From Candidatus Desulfofervidaceae bacterium (GTDB lineage: Bacteria; Desulfobacterota; Desulfofervidia; Desulfofervidales; Desulfofervidaceae): 17,548 nt of DNA. The translations under genes were made by a program, and so were the position numbers. Shown here piece by piece: positions 8,239 through 15,357 of this stretch; the first letter of the stretch is position 1; every line of letters begins with the position of its first letter. A model generated the notes under the pieces. That model was not told the DNA's origin and ran no database searches. It worked only from the letters and a program-made list of their open reading frames with translations. The stretch spans positions 1 through 17,548 of the forward strand of contig JAGHCL010000057.1 in the NCBI GenBank assembly GCA_021160485.1, given 5' to 3'.

Positions 8239-8456
8239 TTAACGAACTCTGCAATATTTCCACTCAGCGTTCTCCCGATAATGGCGGACATAGATACTAC
8301 ATTGAGTTTTTAACACTTTGCTTAAAACTTCACTCAATTTTTGCCCCTCATTACCCCCAGAAATGTTTGCGAGTTTTCTCATTAATGCTATAGAACATTT
8401 CATCAAGAGGTTCACCCACAACCTCTGCTTCTGGCCAGCGGGTAAAAGGGAAATTT
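8239..8456 (-). pseudogene. decayed PAS-domain (sensor kinase-like) fragment
   Basis: Directly after the hydrolase stop, the minus strand encodes FTRWPEAEVVGEPLDEMFYS and then INEKTRKHFWG before two stops (8353-8348). One frame over it continues NEGQKLSEVLSKVLKTQCSI to a stop at 8239. Together these resemble the middle of PAS domains of sensor kinases, which read G-W-P-x-E-E-x-x-G-x-P-L-x-E-V-F, then N-E-E-T-R, then a P-V-x-x-V-L-x-T-G stretch. The frames rejoin if one G is removed from the GGGGG run at 8354-8358. There is no start codon, no kinase domain and no SD, so this is a remnant, not a gene. Identification rests on motif similarity recalled from the family. Confidence 0.48.
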
Positions 8457-9215
8457 TTAGACTGTTAAAAAAAGGAGGTCTTGTGCTAGAAAAAGGGGAC
8501 CGGTATAAACCTGGCTACACTCTTCCACTATATCTATGGCCTCGCATTCGGGATAAAAGTGAGTGAGGAGCAATGATTTTACCTTTGCTTCGGCGGCTAA
8601 TTTTCCTGCAAGAACAGGAGTAAGGTGGCCTTCTACTTTATAGTTAGAAGGAAAAGAGGCCTCACAGATTAAAAGGTCGGCATTCTCCACTACCTTTATC
8701 AGGCTTTCGTCAAAATCTGTATCTCCCGTATAAACAACTTTTTTACCCTCACTTTGCAAAATGTATCCCTGGCTGTTTTCGGTGTGGAAAGTAGCAAAGG
8801 GGGTAATAATCACATCCTCGTGGGCCCAGATAGAAGGCGAACTAATCTCGCTCAAGCTGACCTTATCTTCAGGCACGGCAATCCAGTGGCCAAAGGCCTT
8901 CTCAAGTTGCTCATAAAAGGATAAGAAACCGCGGGGGCCGAATATAAACACTGGCTTTTCTCTTGTAAAAGCCGGCGTATATTTGCAAGCAAAAAGGAAG
9001 TGAATCAGGTCTGTAATGTGGTCAGGATGAAGATGAGTATAAAGAATCACATCTAGATTGGAAAAATGTATATTTACCTTTAACAGTTGCCTTAAAGTGC
9101 CAGGACCACTATCTAAAAGAATACAAGTCTGATAAGTTTTTACCACCAGGGCCGGCGAAGCCCGCTTTAAAGAAGGCACGCCTGTACCCGATCCAATGAC
9201 AATTACTTCGAGCAT
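8457..9215 (-). CDS. metallo-beta-lactamase-fold hydrolase (RNase Z-like)
   Basis: A 252-residue MBL-fold hydrolase of the RNase Z/ElaC-like branch. The metal motif HLHPDH is at 61-66 (HxHxDH); later ligands are suggested by ATFHTENSQG, YTGDTDFD and LLLTHFYPE. The start MLEVIVIGSGTGVPSLKRAS is typical of this group. It lacks the long exosite arm of true tRNase Z, so it is more likely a small-molecule phosphodiesterase or general hydrolase; the substrate is unknown. AGGAGG six bases before the ATG fixes the start, which lies inside the end of the flavoprotein gene (13-base overlap). It is the last gene of the hsp20-lon operon. Confidence 0.87.
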   Translation of the reverse strand: MLEVIVIGSGTGVPSLKRASPALVVKTYQTCILLDSGPGTLRQLLKVNIHFSNLDVILYTHLHPDHITDLIHFLFACKYTPAFTREKPVFIFGPRGFLSFYEQLEKAFGHWIAVPEDKVSLSEISSPSIWAHEDVIITPFATFHTENSQGYILQSEGKKVVYTGDTDFDESLIKVVENADLLICEASFPSNYKVEGHLTPVLAGKLAAEAKVKSLLLTHFYPECEAIDIVEECSQVYTGPLFLAQDLLFLTV

Positions 9216-9760
9216 AAACGACCTCCTGCTGTGTGAACTTCATTTAAAGCGGAGGGATGTTGCTTAATGGCACCTGCTGCATCAACACCTGCGTAGGTTA
9301 AAATTTGCTCCAATTTCACTCCAAGGGTGAGGAAAAAATATTTAATTGTTAGGATTACACCGTCAAAGGCATGTTGTCCTTTAGCTCCACCCACACTAAT
9401 TAAATAACCTGGTTTTAAAAATAGCGGCTTTTTCTTTTTATTTTTTTGCCAGATAAGTTGGCACCTATCTATTAGGGCCTTTAATTGGGCCGGCACACCG
9501 TAAAAATAAACAGGCGTAGCCACAACGAGGGCATCTGTGTCCAATAGCAGGGGGTAAACTATCTGCATGTCATCTTGCAGGGGGCAGTACCCTGTCTTTT
9601 CACATTCCCCACAGGCTGTGCAAGGGAAAATATTCAAATCACGGACATAAAGCCGCGTTATCCGGCAACCAGAAGCTTTTGCCCCTTCTAAAAAGTTATC
9701 TAAAAGTAGCTCTGAGTTCCCTTGAATCCTAGGGCTTCCATAAATGGCCAACAGTTTCAT
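9203..9760 (-). CDS. flavodoxin-fold reductase of the iron-sulfur flavoprotein type
   Basis: A 185-residue NADPH-dependent FMN reductase/flavodoxin-fold protein. The FMN phosphate loop is GSPRIQGNSELLL (residues 8-20), and ATPVYFYGVPAQLKALIDR is the second flavin-contact region. Between them is a compact cysteine motif C47-x2-C50-x2-C53-x5-C59, which matches the pattern that binds a [4Fe-4S] cluster in archaeal iron-sulfur flavoproteins (Isf). A role in electron transfer, perhaps to O2 or peroxide or from ferredoxin, is inferred. The ATG overlaps the stop of the ferritin-like gene (TAATG), a sign of tight coupling with it. Confidence 0.86.
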   Translation of the reverse strand: MKLLAIYGSPRIQGNSELLLDNFLEGAKASGCRITRLYVRDLNIFPCTACGECEKTGYCPLQDDMQIVYPLLLDTDALVVATPVYFYGVPAQLKALIDRCQLIWQKNKKKKPLFLKPGYLISVGGAKGQHAFDGVILTIKYFFLTLGVKLEQILTYAGVDAAGAIKQHPSALNEVHTAGGRLCSK

Positions 9761-10278
9761 TACATACCATCAACAAACACAGCTTCCAGGGGATGCTGCC
9801 AGTAATCAGGATGAGCAACACAATCTTTTGTGTCCAGAAGTAGCAAATAATACCCCCGACTTTCATAAGCAAGACTAAGGTAAAACCGCTTGGTCAAAGG
9901 TTGCAAAGCCTGCCTTGCCTGTTCATCTAAAAAAGAAAAATAGGCCTCTTCTCTTTCCATAGCCAAGTTTAGCCATTTTAATTCCTCAGTGCTACATAAA
10001 GGTATCTCTTTAAATTCAGACATGTTAGTTAAAGGGTTAGGAATTCCCCGGCCCACATCCCAAAGCCACCTGTCTACTAACCAGCTTTTGCCTTTAGATG
10101 TCTGTTTCTTTATCTCTTTTATCCTTTCCAAGTGTTTCTCGTGCTCTTGGGCAAGGGTATCAAATATCTTGATACAGAGCGGGCTTTTTACTGTTGCTTT
10201 AGCGGAAAGATAAAATTCAACCAAATCCTTCTCCCTCCTTTCAATTTCTGCTAGCACTGTTTCTGCCGTATTTTGCAT
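9760..10278 (-). CDS. ferritin-like (rubrerythrin-type) protein with altered metal site
   Basis: A 172-residue, mostly helical protein with the two-helix-pair layout of the COG1633 ferritin-like family. Residues 8-52 give the first pair (E21-FY, then LAQEHEKHLERI) and 103-150 the second (AMEREEAYFSFL, then LAYESRGYYLLLLD). In relatives the last segment usually reads E-E-R-G-H; here it is E139-S-R-G-Y143, so a Glu and the His that bind iron are replaced. In the first pair the residue three before H49 is His (H46) rather than Glu. The diiron site may therefore be degenerate. AAAGGAGG before the ATG fixes the start, which overlaps the PHP gene by 38 bases; the stop overlaps the flavoprotein start. 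Confidence 0.73.
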   Translation of the reverse strand: MQNTAETVLAEIERREKDLVEFYLSAKATVKSPLCIKIFDTLAQEHEKHLERIKEIKKQTSKGKSWLVDRWLWDVGRGIPNPLTNMSEFKEIPLCSTEELKWLNLAMEREEAYFSFLDEQARQALQPLTKRFYLSLAYESRGYYLLLLDTKDCVAHPDYWQHPLEAVFVDGM

Positions 10279-11128
10279 GTTTAACCTCCTTTAGTTTTTC
10301 CAATATACGATAAGGCACCCTTAAATTCCCATAGCCAAATCCTAATTTTATTTCTTCTTTATTTTTGCCATGGAAATCTGAACCACCAGTAATACATAAA
10401 TCGTATTTTTGCGCTAAAGACAGGTAAAAAGCAACCTGCTTAGGAGTGTGTTCTGTATAATACACCTCTATACCGCCCAACCCCCAATCTTTTAGTTGTT
10501 TAACAAAGGCCTCTAATGCCTCATTATCCAAATAAAGAGTAAAGGGATGGGCCAAAACAGGAATACCCTTTGCGTGTAAAAGTAGTTCTATACATTCTTT
10601 GGGATAAATACGTTCTTTTTCTACATAAGCAGGTGCACCTTTTTTCAAAAAGCGTTCAAAGGCCTCATCAAAGCTCTTTACAATCCCTTTGGCTAAGAGC
10701 ACCTTAGCAAAATGAGGCCGGCCAACTTGTCCCCCGCCTGATGCAGCTACAACTTCTTTATAAGTAATCGGAATTCCTAAGTCCTGGAGTTTTTTGACAA
10801 TCTTAGGATTGCGCTCTGTCCTTGCCTTTTGAAATTTCTGTAATTCTGTAAGCAAATACTTGTCTTTAAAATCTAGGAAATAGCCCAGAATGTGCAAAGT
10901 GCCTTTTTCAAAATGGGCACTTAATTCCACTCCTGGCACCGTTTCTATTCCTAATTTCTCTCCAGCCTGCATAAATTCCTCTAACCCAGCTACGGTATCA
11001 TGATCGGTCAGGGCAACGGCCTTTAAACCTACCTCCTTTGCAAGAGATACGAGCTCCTTTGGAGTAAAAGAACCATCGGAAGCCGTTGAATGAGTATGAA
11101 GGTCAATGAGCGCTTCGCTTTCTTTCAT
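10241..11128 (-). CDS. PHP-domain phosphoesterase (nucleoside bisphosphatase/RNase AM-like)
   Basis: A 295-residue PHP phosphoesterase of the YciV/RNase AM type, a group that removes phosphate from 3',5'-nucleotides or trims RNA 5' ends. Metal ligands are visible in order: H11 and H13 in DLHTHSTASDG, D18, the TDHD loop at 41-44, E68 in PGVELSAH, H79, then LAHPF and GGSDFHGKN towards the C terminus. The intervening insertion (about residues 100-155) is the usual helical subdomain. Its ATG overlaps the lon stop (ATGA), and the SD AAGGAG lies in the end of lon, so it is translated with lon. The precise substrate cannot be read from the sequence. Confidence 0.88.
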   Translation of the reverse strand: MKESEALIDLHTHSTASDGSFTPKELVSLAKEVGLKAVALTDHDTVAGLEEFMQAGEKLGIETVPGVELSAHFEKGTLHILGYFLDFKDKYLLTELQKFQKARTERNPKIVKKLQDLGIPITYKEVVAASGGGQVGRPHFAKVLLAKGIVKSFDEAFERFLKKGAPAYVEKERIYPKECIELLLHAKGIPVLAHPFTLYLDNEALEAFVKQLKDWGLGGIEVYYTEHTPKQVAFYLSLAQKYDLCITGGSDFHGKNKEEIKLGFGYGNLRVPYRILEKLKEVKHAKYGRNSASRN

Positions 11129-13482
11129 GCCTTCTCCTTTAAGGCAAATTTTACCACTTCTTCCACTTTATCTATAAGCACAAATTTTATTTCTTCTTTC
11201 ACTTCTTTAGGAATTTCTTCCAGATCTTTGGCATTCTTTTTAGGCAAGGCTACATGTTTTATCCCGGCCAGATGGGCGGCCAACACCTTTTCTTTAATCC
11301 CCCCAACGGGTAATACCAATCCCCGCAGGGTAATTTCACCTGTCATAGCTAGATCACTGCGAACAGGTTTTTCAGTAAGTAAAGACACAAGCGCAGTACA
11401 AATAGTTACACCCGCTGAAGGACCGTCTTTAGGAATAGCGCCAGCAGGAATATGAATATGAACATCATGTTTTTCGTAGAAATCCTCTGGAATACCATAT
11501 TGAACCGCTTTGGAGCGGACATAACTTAAGGCCGTTTCTGCTGATTCCTTCATTACTTCACCCAGAGAACCCGTTAAGATAAGAGATTTTCTGCCTTTCA
11601 TCTTTGTGGCCTCAATAAAGATGAGCTCTCCCCCTGTAGGTGTCCAGGCCAGCCCTGTAGCTATACCCGGTTCAGAAATTCGGTCTGCCATTTCGCGATA
11701 AAAGCGTGGAGGGCCTAAAAATTCCTCCACCATTTCAGCCGTTAAACGAAGGGATTTTTCTTTACCTCCTGCTACTTCCACCGCTAACTGACGGCAAACA
11801 GCCGCAATTTGGCGTTCCAAGTTACGTAAACCCGCTTCCCGAGTGTAGTTAAGAATGATTTTTTCTATGGCCTTAGGGTCAAATTGGAGATACTTATCGC
11901 TAATCCCATGAGCCTCTAGTTGGCGGGGAATAAGGTATTGTTGAGCTATTTTGATCTTTTCCTGAACAGTATATCCAGGCAATTCCAGAATTTCCATTCT
12001 ATCTCTTAAGGGAGCAGGAATGGTGTCCAAAACATTAGCAGTGGCAATAAACATCACTTTGGATAAATCAAACTCTACCCCCAGATAATGATCCACAAAG
12101 GCATAATTCTGCTCTGGATCAAGGACTTCCAACAGGGCTGCTGAAGGGTCCCCCCGAAAATCTGCACCCAGTTTATCAATTTCATCTAACATAAATACTG
12201 GATTATTTGACCCTGCCTTTTTGATGCCTTGAATAATTTTACCAGGCATCGCACCAACATAAGTGCGGCGGTGGCCACGGATTTCAGCCTCGTCTCTTAC
12301 TCCACCCAGGGATACACGCACAAATTTACGCCCCAAGGCAGAAGCAATTGATTTACCTAGAGAAGTCTTTCCAGTGCCTGGAGGACCGTAAAAACATAAA
12401 ATAGAACCTTTAGCATCCGGCTTTAATTTCCTGACAGCTAAATACTCTAAGATTCGTTTTTTCACCTTTTCTAAATTGTAATGGTCTCTATCCAGTGTTT
12501 TTCGGGCACTCTCAATGTCTAAATTATCCTCCGTGCTTTCGTTCCAAGGCAATTCTAACACCCAGTCCAAATAAGTTCTGGCCACAACATACTCAGGGAA
12601 AGCAGGATTCATGCGGGCCAGACGATTCAACTCCCGTTCCGCTTCCTTAGCCGCTGCTTCTGGTAATTTCTTCTTTTTAAGCCTGCTCCGCAACTCCTCT
12701 ATCTCAGCCTCACGTTCATCTTTTTCACCCAGTTCCTTCATGATGGCCTTTAACTGCTGGCGCAAGAAATATTCTCGCTGTGCCTTATCCATGTCCTCTT
12801 TGACCTGGGTTTGGATCTTATTGGCCAACTCTAAGACTTCAATCTCACGATTGAGAAAGCGTATGACCTCACGCAGGCGTTCTTTTACATCAAAGGCCTC
12901 AAGGACCTTTTGTTTATCTTTTTGGGAAATATTTAAAGTAGAGGCCACCATATCTGCCAGAATGCCTGGTTCTTCTACACTCATTGCCATAATGCCCAAT
13001 TCAGACGGTAGATAAGGAGAAAGCTCTATGACCTTGCGAAATAGCCCCCGCACATTAGTAATCAATGCATCTAATTCCACATCTTTCTCATATTCATCAA
13101 AGTGAGGAGAAACAACGGCCTTAAGATATGGCTCTTCCTGAACATAGCCTACTATCCTGATCCTTGCTACTCCTTGGACTATCAAACGGACGCCAATTTC
13201 TGGTTCCTTAGCCATTTTTAGAATCTGGGCTGCACATCCAATCCGATAAAGGTTATCAGGAGGAGCTCCCTTTTCTTCCTCCCCTTTTTTCATAGCCACA
13301 ATGCCAATAATCTTATCTCCACTTAAGGCATCATCTACTAATTTTATAAGGGCCTTATCAGCCACCATAAAAGGCAAAGCCATTTTGGGGAAAAGCACCA
13401 AATCACGAGAAGGCAAAATTGGTAATTCTCGGGGAAGAGAACCTTTCTCTTTTAAAAAAGTAACTATTCTATCTTCAACCAC
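11125..13482 (-). CDS. lon: ATP-dependent protease Lon
   Basis: Full-length LonA, 785 residues: cytosolic AAA+ protease that degrades misfolded and regulatory proteins. The N-terminal substrate domain begins LPILPSRDLVLFPKMALPF. Walker A is GPPGTGKT at 366-373, Walker B includes D433-E434 (MLDEID). The proteolytic dyad is intact: S689 in KDGPSAGVTI and K732 in GGIKEKVLAA. The start is GTG 13482, two bases after the hsp20 stop, with a GAGG seven bases upstream inside the end of hsp20; this coupling suggests the small heat shock protein and the protease are made together. The stop overlaps the next gene. It contains no sign of decay. Confidence 0.97.
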   Translation of the reverse strand: MVEDRIVTFLKEKGSLPRELPILPSRDLVLFPKMALPFMVADKALIKLVDDALSGDKIIGIVAMKKGEEEKGAPPDNLYRIGCAAQILKMAKEPEIGVRLIVQGVARIRIVGYVQEEPYLKAVVSPHFDEYEKDVELDALITNVRGLFRKVIELSPYLPSELGIMAMSVEEPGILADMVASTLNISQKDKQKVLEAFDVKERLREVIRFLNREIEVLELANKIQTQVKEDMDKAQREYFLRQQLKAIMKELGEKDEREAEIEELRSRLKKKKLPEAAAKEAERELNRLARMNPAFPEYVVARTYLDWVLELPWNESTEDNLDIESARKTLDRDHYNLEKVKKRILEYLAVRKLKPDAKGSILCFYGPPGTGKTSLGKSIASALGRKFVRVSLGGVRDEAEIRGHRRTYVGAMPGKIIQGIKKAGSNNPVFMLDEIDKLGADFRGDPSAALLEVLDPEQNYAFVDHYLGVEFDLSKVMFIATANVLDTIPAPLRDRMEILELPGYTVQEKIKIAQQYLIPRQLEAHGISDKYLQFDPKAIEKIILNYTREAGLRNLERQIAAVCRQLAVEVAGGKEKSLRLTAEMVEEFLGPPRFYREMADRISEPGIATGLAWTPTGGELIFIEATKMKGRKSLILTGSLGEVMKESAETALSYVRSKAVQYGIPEDFYEKHDVHIHIPAGAIPKDGPSAGVTICTALVSLLTEKPVRSDLAMTGEITLRGLVLPVGGIKEKVLAAHLAGIKHVALPKKNAKDLEEIPKEVKEEIKFVLIDKVEEVVKFALKEKA

Positions 13483-13484
13483 AC

Positions 13485-13925
13485 TTATACCTCACCCTTA
13501 ATTTTTCTTACCACCGTTGTTTTCTTTTTAGGTAACTTGATTTCCAGAAAACCATTTCTATAGGTAGCTGAAATTTCATCTGTATCTACAGGACATGGTA
13601 AACGATATGACCTTTCAAAAGGGCCATAGTTGATTTCTACCTGGTGATACTTCCGGTTATGGGCATGAAATCTGTCTTCTCTGTAGCCCTTAACATATAA
13701 CACGCTCCCTTCAAGAGTAACTTTGATGTTTTCTTTATCTAAGCCAGCTACGTCTATCAATACGACCAATTCTTTCTCTGTTTCAAAAACATCCATATCC
13801 GGTATCCATTGCTCCCCTGCCAGACTAGGCATTAAAGTCGTCTGTTGGAAAAAAGCATCCATTAATATTCTTACCCTTTGGTGTAATCTCTCCATTTCTT
13901 TTTCTATATCCGTTAAGGGATTCAT
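13485..13925 (-). CDS. small heat shock protein, Hsp20/alpha-crystallin family
   Basis: A 146-residue holdase chaperone that binds unfolding proteins without ATP. The alpha-crystallin domain spans about residues 38-134, from WIPDMDVFETEKELVVLIDV to the conserved GFLEIKLPK. The C-terminal tail is short and lacks a clear I-x-I oligomerisation motif. The ATG at 13925 has AGGAGGG upstream. It is the first gene of the operon leading to lon. The IS110 element begins only about ten bases before the start codon, inside the ribosome-binding region, and the probable original promoter now lies beyond the element. Confidence 0.94.
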   Translation of the reverse strand: MNPLTDIEKEMERLHQRVRILMDAFFQQTTLMPSLAGEQWIPDMDVFETEKELVVLIDVAGLDKENIKVTLEGSVLYVKGYREDRFHAHNRKYHQVEINYGPFERSYRLPCPVDTDEISATYRNGFLEIKLPKKKTTVVRKIKGEV

Positions 13926-13931
13926 TTCTCC

Positions 13932-13936
13932 CTCCT
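13932..13936. repeat. CTCCT direct repeat, left edge of IS110 element
   Basis: The same five bases occur at 15358-15362 just past the transposase stop. Collapsing the two copies restores a continuous hsp20 leader. The true crossover, probably a CT dinucleotide as in IS621, lies somewhere inside the repeat. Confidence 0.55.
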
Positions 13937-13989
13937 ACTATGAATTATGTTATTTTTATACTTAGTAAAATTATTAAAATAATAAAATG

Positions 13990-14145
13990 GGGGTAAGGCA
14001 GGAGAACTCCATTTCTCCTGGGCCATAGAGCCCTATAAGGAGTTTGTTCCCTGCCTCCCTAATCCATGATAAGTTGGTTGGGCCTTTTAAGCCCTTGTCA
14101 TCATGGAGGATTGGACGGGAGGCACATCCCCTGCCTTTTAACCCC
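13990..14145 (+). ncRNA. predicted IS110 bridge RNA
   Basis: GGGGTAAGGCAGG (13990-14002) pairs with CCTGCCTT (14130-14137) and ACCCC (14141-14145), a 13-bp closing stem with a three-base bulge. Inside are two matching arms. Arm 1: AACTCC/GGAGTT (14005-14010, 14039-14044), loop strands ATTTCTCCT (14011-14019) and TATAA (14034-14038), capped by GGGC-CATAGA-GCCC. Arm 2: CCATGAT/ATCATGG (14064-14070, 14100-14106), loop strands AAGTTGGTT (14071-14079) and TTGTC (14095-14099), capped by GGGC-CTTTTAA-GCCC. The 9+5 arrangement fits the target-binding and donor-binding loops of IS621. GGCAGG can also pair with CCTGCC at 14050-14055, a competing fold. RNA ends are not determined. Confidence 0.75.
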
Positions 14146-14157
14146 AAAACCATTAAA

Positions 14158-14165
14158 AAGGAGGT
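14158..14165 (+). promoter_or_regulatory. strong SD of the transposase gene
   Basis: AAGGAGGT lies nine bases before the ATG at 14175 and just after the bridge RNA closing stem, so the bridge RNA region doubles as the leader of the transposase mRNA if transcription runs through. Confidence 0.72.
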
Positions 14166-14174
14166 AAAGAAGCC

Positions 14175-15353
14175 ATGGAAAGCATCTTTGTCGGCATTGA
14201 TGTTTCCAAACACTCCTTTACCGCCTGCGGCCTTGATAGTACGGCTAACAAGCTCTTTTCCTTCTCCGCTTCCATGGATAACCGCGGCCTCTCCAAACTC
14301 CTTTCTGCCCTTAACCCCTATCCCAAAGATGCTATCCTTATAGCTATGGAGTCCTCTGGCCTCTACCATATCCCTCTCTTTGCCTCCCTCTCTGCCCGAA
14401 ACTTTAAAACCCTCCTCCTTAATCCTCTCCTCATCTCTAATTACGCTAAACTCTCTCTCAGAAAAACCAAAACAGACAAAAAGGATGCCTTCACCATTGC
14501 CTCTTTCCTGCTTAACTATCACAAGCCTTTGTATAAAGGACTTCGCTCCCATCCCTCTCAACAACTTAAAGAGTTGACCAGAGAAAGAGAATATATAAGC
14601 TCTCAAATAGCCAAACTTAAAAATGATATTGAAAAACTCCTTGCCGTAACCTTCCCTGAGCTCCCACAACACATAAATCCTTTCTCTAAGTCTATCCTTA
14701 ATCTGCTTTGCTCCTATCCCTCTTCTCATGCCATTAAAAACTGTCCCATAGAAACAATTAATTCCTTCCTCAATCCCACTAAAGGTAGAAAACCTCTTAT
14801 CTCTGCTCAAAAGATTGTCTCCCTGGCCAAAAACTCTATCGCCCCTCAAAATAAAGCGAAAGAATTTATCCTCTCTCAAAAAATCTCTACTCTCATCTTT
14901 TTCTCTAAAAAACTTAACGAAATTGATACAATTATTTATGAATTGGCACAACGTCTTATAGCTGATGAGCTTAAAATCCTTACCTCTGTAAAAGGTATTG
15001 GCAAAGTTACAGCCATCCAGTTTCTGGCCGAAATAGGAAGTATTTCCTATTTTGAAAGTCCTAAAAAGCTTATTGCCTTTATGGGCATTGACCCCACTGT
15101 CTATGAATCCGGACAGTTTAAAGGGAAAAGTAAGCTCTCTAAAAGAGGCAATAAACACCTGCGAAGAATTATCTGGCTTATAGCACATAAAGTAGTTAGA
15201 TTTAATTCTGTCTTTAAAAAGTATTTTCAAAAACGTCTCTCTCAAGGTCTCCCTTTTAAAAAGGCTATCTTTGCTGTAGCTCATAAACTCGTTAGGGTTC
15301 TTTATGCCTTGCTTACTAAAAGGGTGCTTTTTAACCCAACTCATTGCTTATAG
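14175..15353 (+). CDS. IS110-family transposase (DEDD recombinase)
   Basis: A 392-residue IS110 recombinase. The N-terminal RuvC-like DEDD domain shows GIDVSK (about residues 7-12, first Asp), AMESSG (about 57-62, Glu) and KTDKKDA (about 99-105, Asp pair). A helical coiled-coil linker follows, then the Transposase_20 domain with SVKGIGKVTAIQFLAEIG and the serine-containing FKGKSKLSKRGNKHLRRII that supplies the nucleophilic Ser in IS621-type enzymes. It runs to the normal end (FNPTHCL), so it looks intact. In characterised members the protein works with the bridge RNA to join a circular donor to target DNA. The coding strand is pyrimidine-rich, unlike the purine-rich host genes. Confidence 0.95.
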   Translation: MESIFVGIDVSKHSFTACGLDSTANKLFSFSASMDNRGLSKLLSALNPYPKDAILIAMESSGLYHIPLFASLSARNFKTLLLNPLLISNYAKLSLRKTKTDKKDAFTIASFLLNYHKPLYKGLRSHPSQQLKELTREREYISSQIAKLKNDIEKLLAVTFPELPQHINPFSKSILNLLCSYPSSHAIKNCPIETINSFLNPTKGRKPLISAQKIVSLAKNSIAPQNKAKEFILSQKISTLIFFSKKLNEIDTIIYELAQRLIADELKILTSVKGIGKVTAIQFLAEIGSISYFESPKKLIAFMGIDPTVYESGQFKGKSKLSKRGNKHLRRIIWLIAHKVVRFNSVFKKYFQKRLSQGLPFKKAIFAVAHKLVRVLYALLTKRVLFNPTHCL

Positions 15354-15357
15354 TTGA

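Noticed and set aside
8318..8566. 82-codon plus-strand frame across the end of the MBL hydrolase
   Set aside because: Overlaps a confident gene antisense and the PAS remnant; no SD and no protein-like pattern.
13985..13993. CCCCATTTT on the minus strand, similar to a sigma32 -10 box, upstream of hsp20
   Set aside because: No CTTGAA-like -35 at the right distance; the C-run is the complement of the bridge RNA closing stem.
13974..15344. 456-codon open frame on the minus strand opposite the transposase and bridge RNA
   Set aside because: It mirrors the intact transposase, has no recognisable domain and no SD, and is open because of the pyrimidine-rich coding strand.
15347..15353. CTTATAG as a possible right target flank, since CTATA (14033-14037) is its complement
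   Set aside because: It would put the right end inside the transposase stop region, and the sequence before it does not pair with the arm-2 strand; the edge at 15358-15362 explains more.
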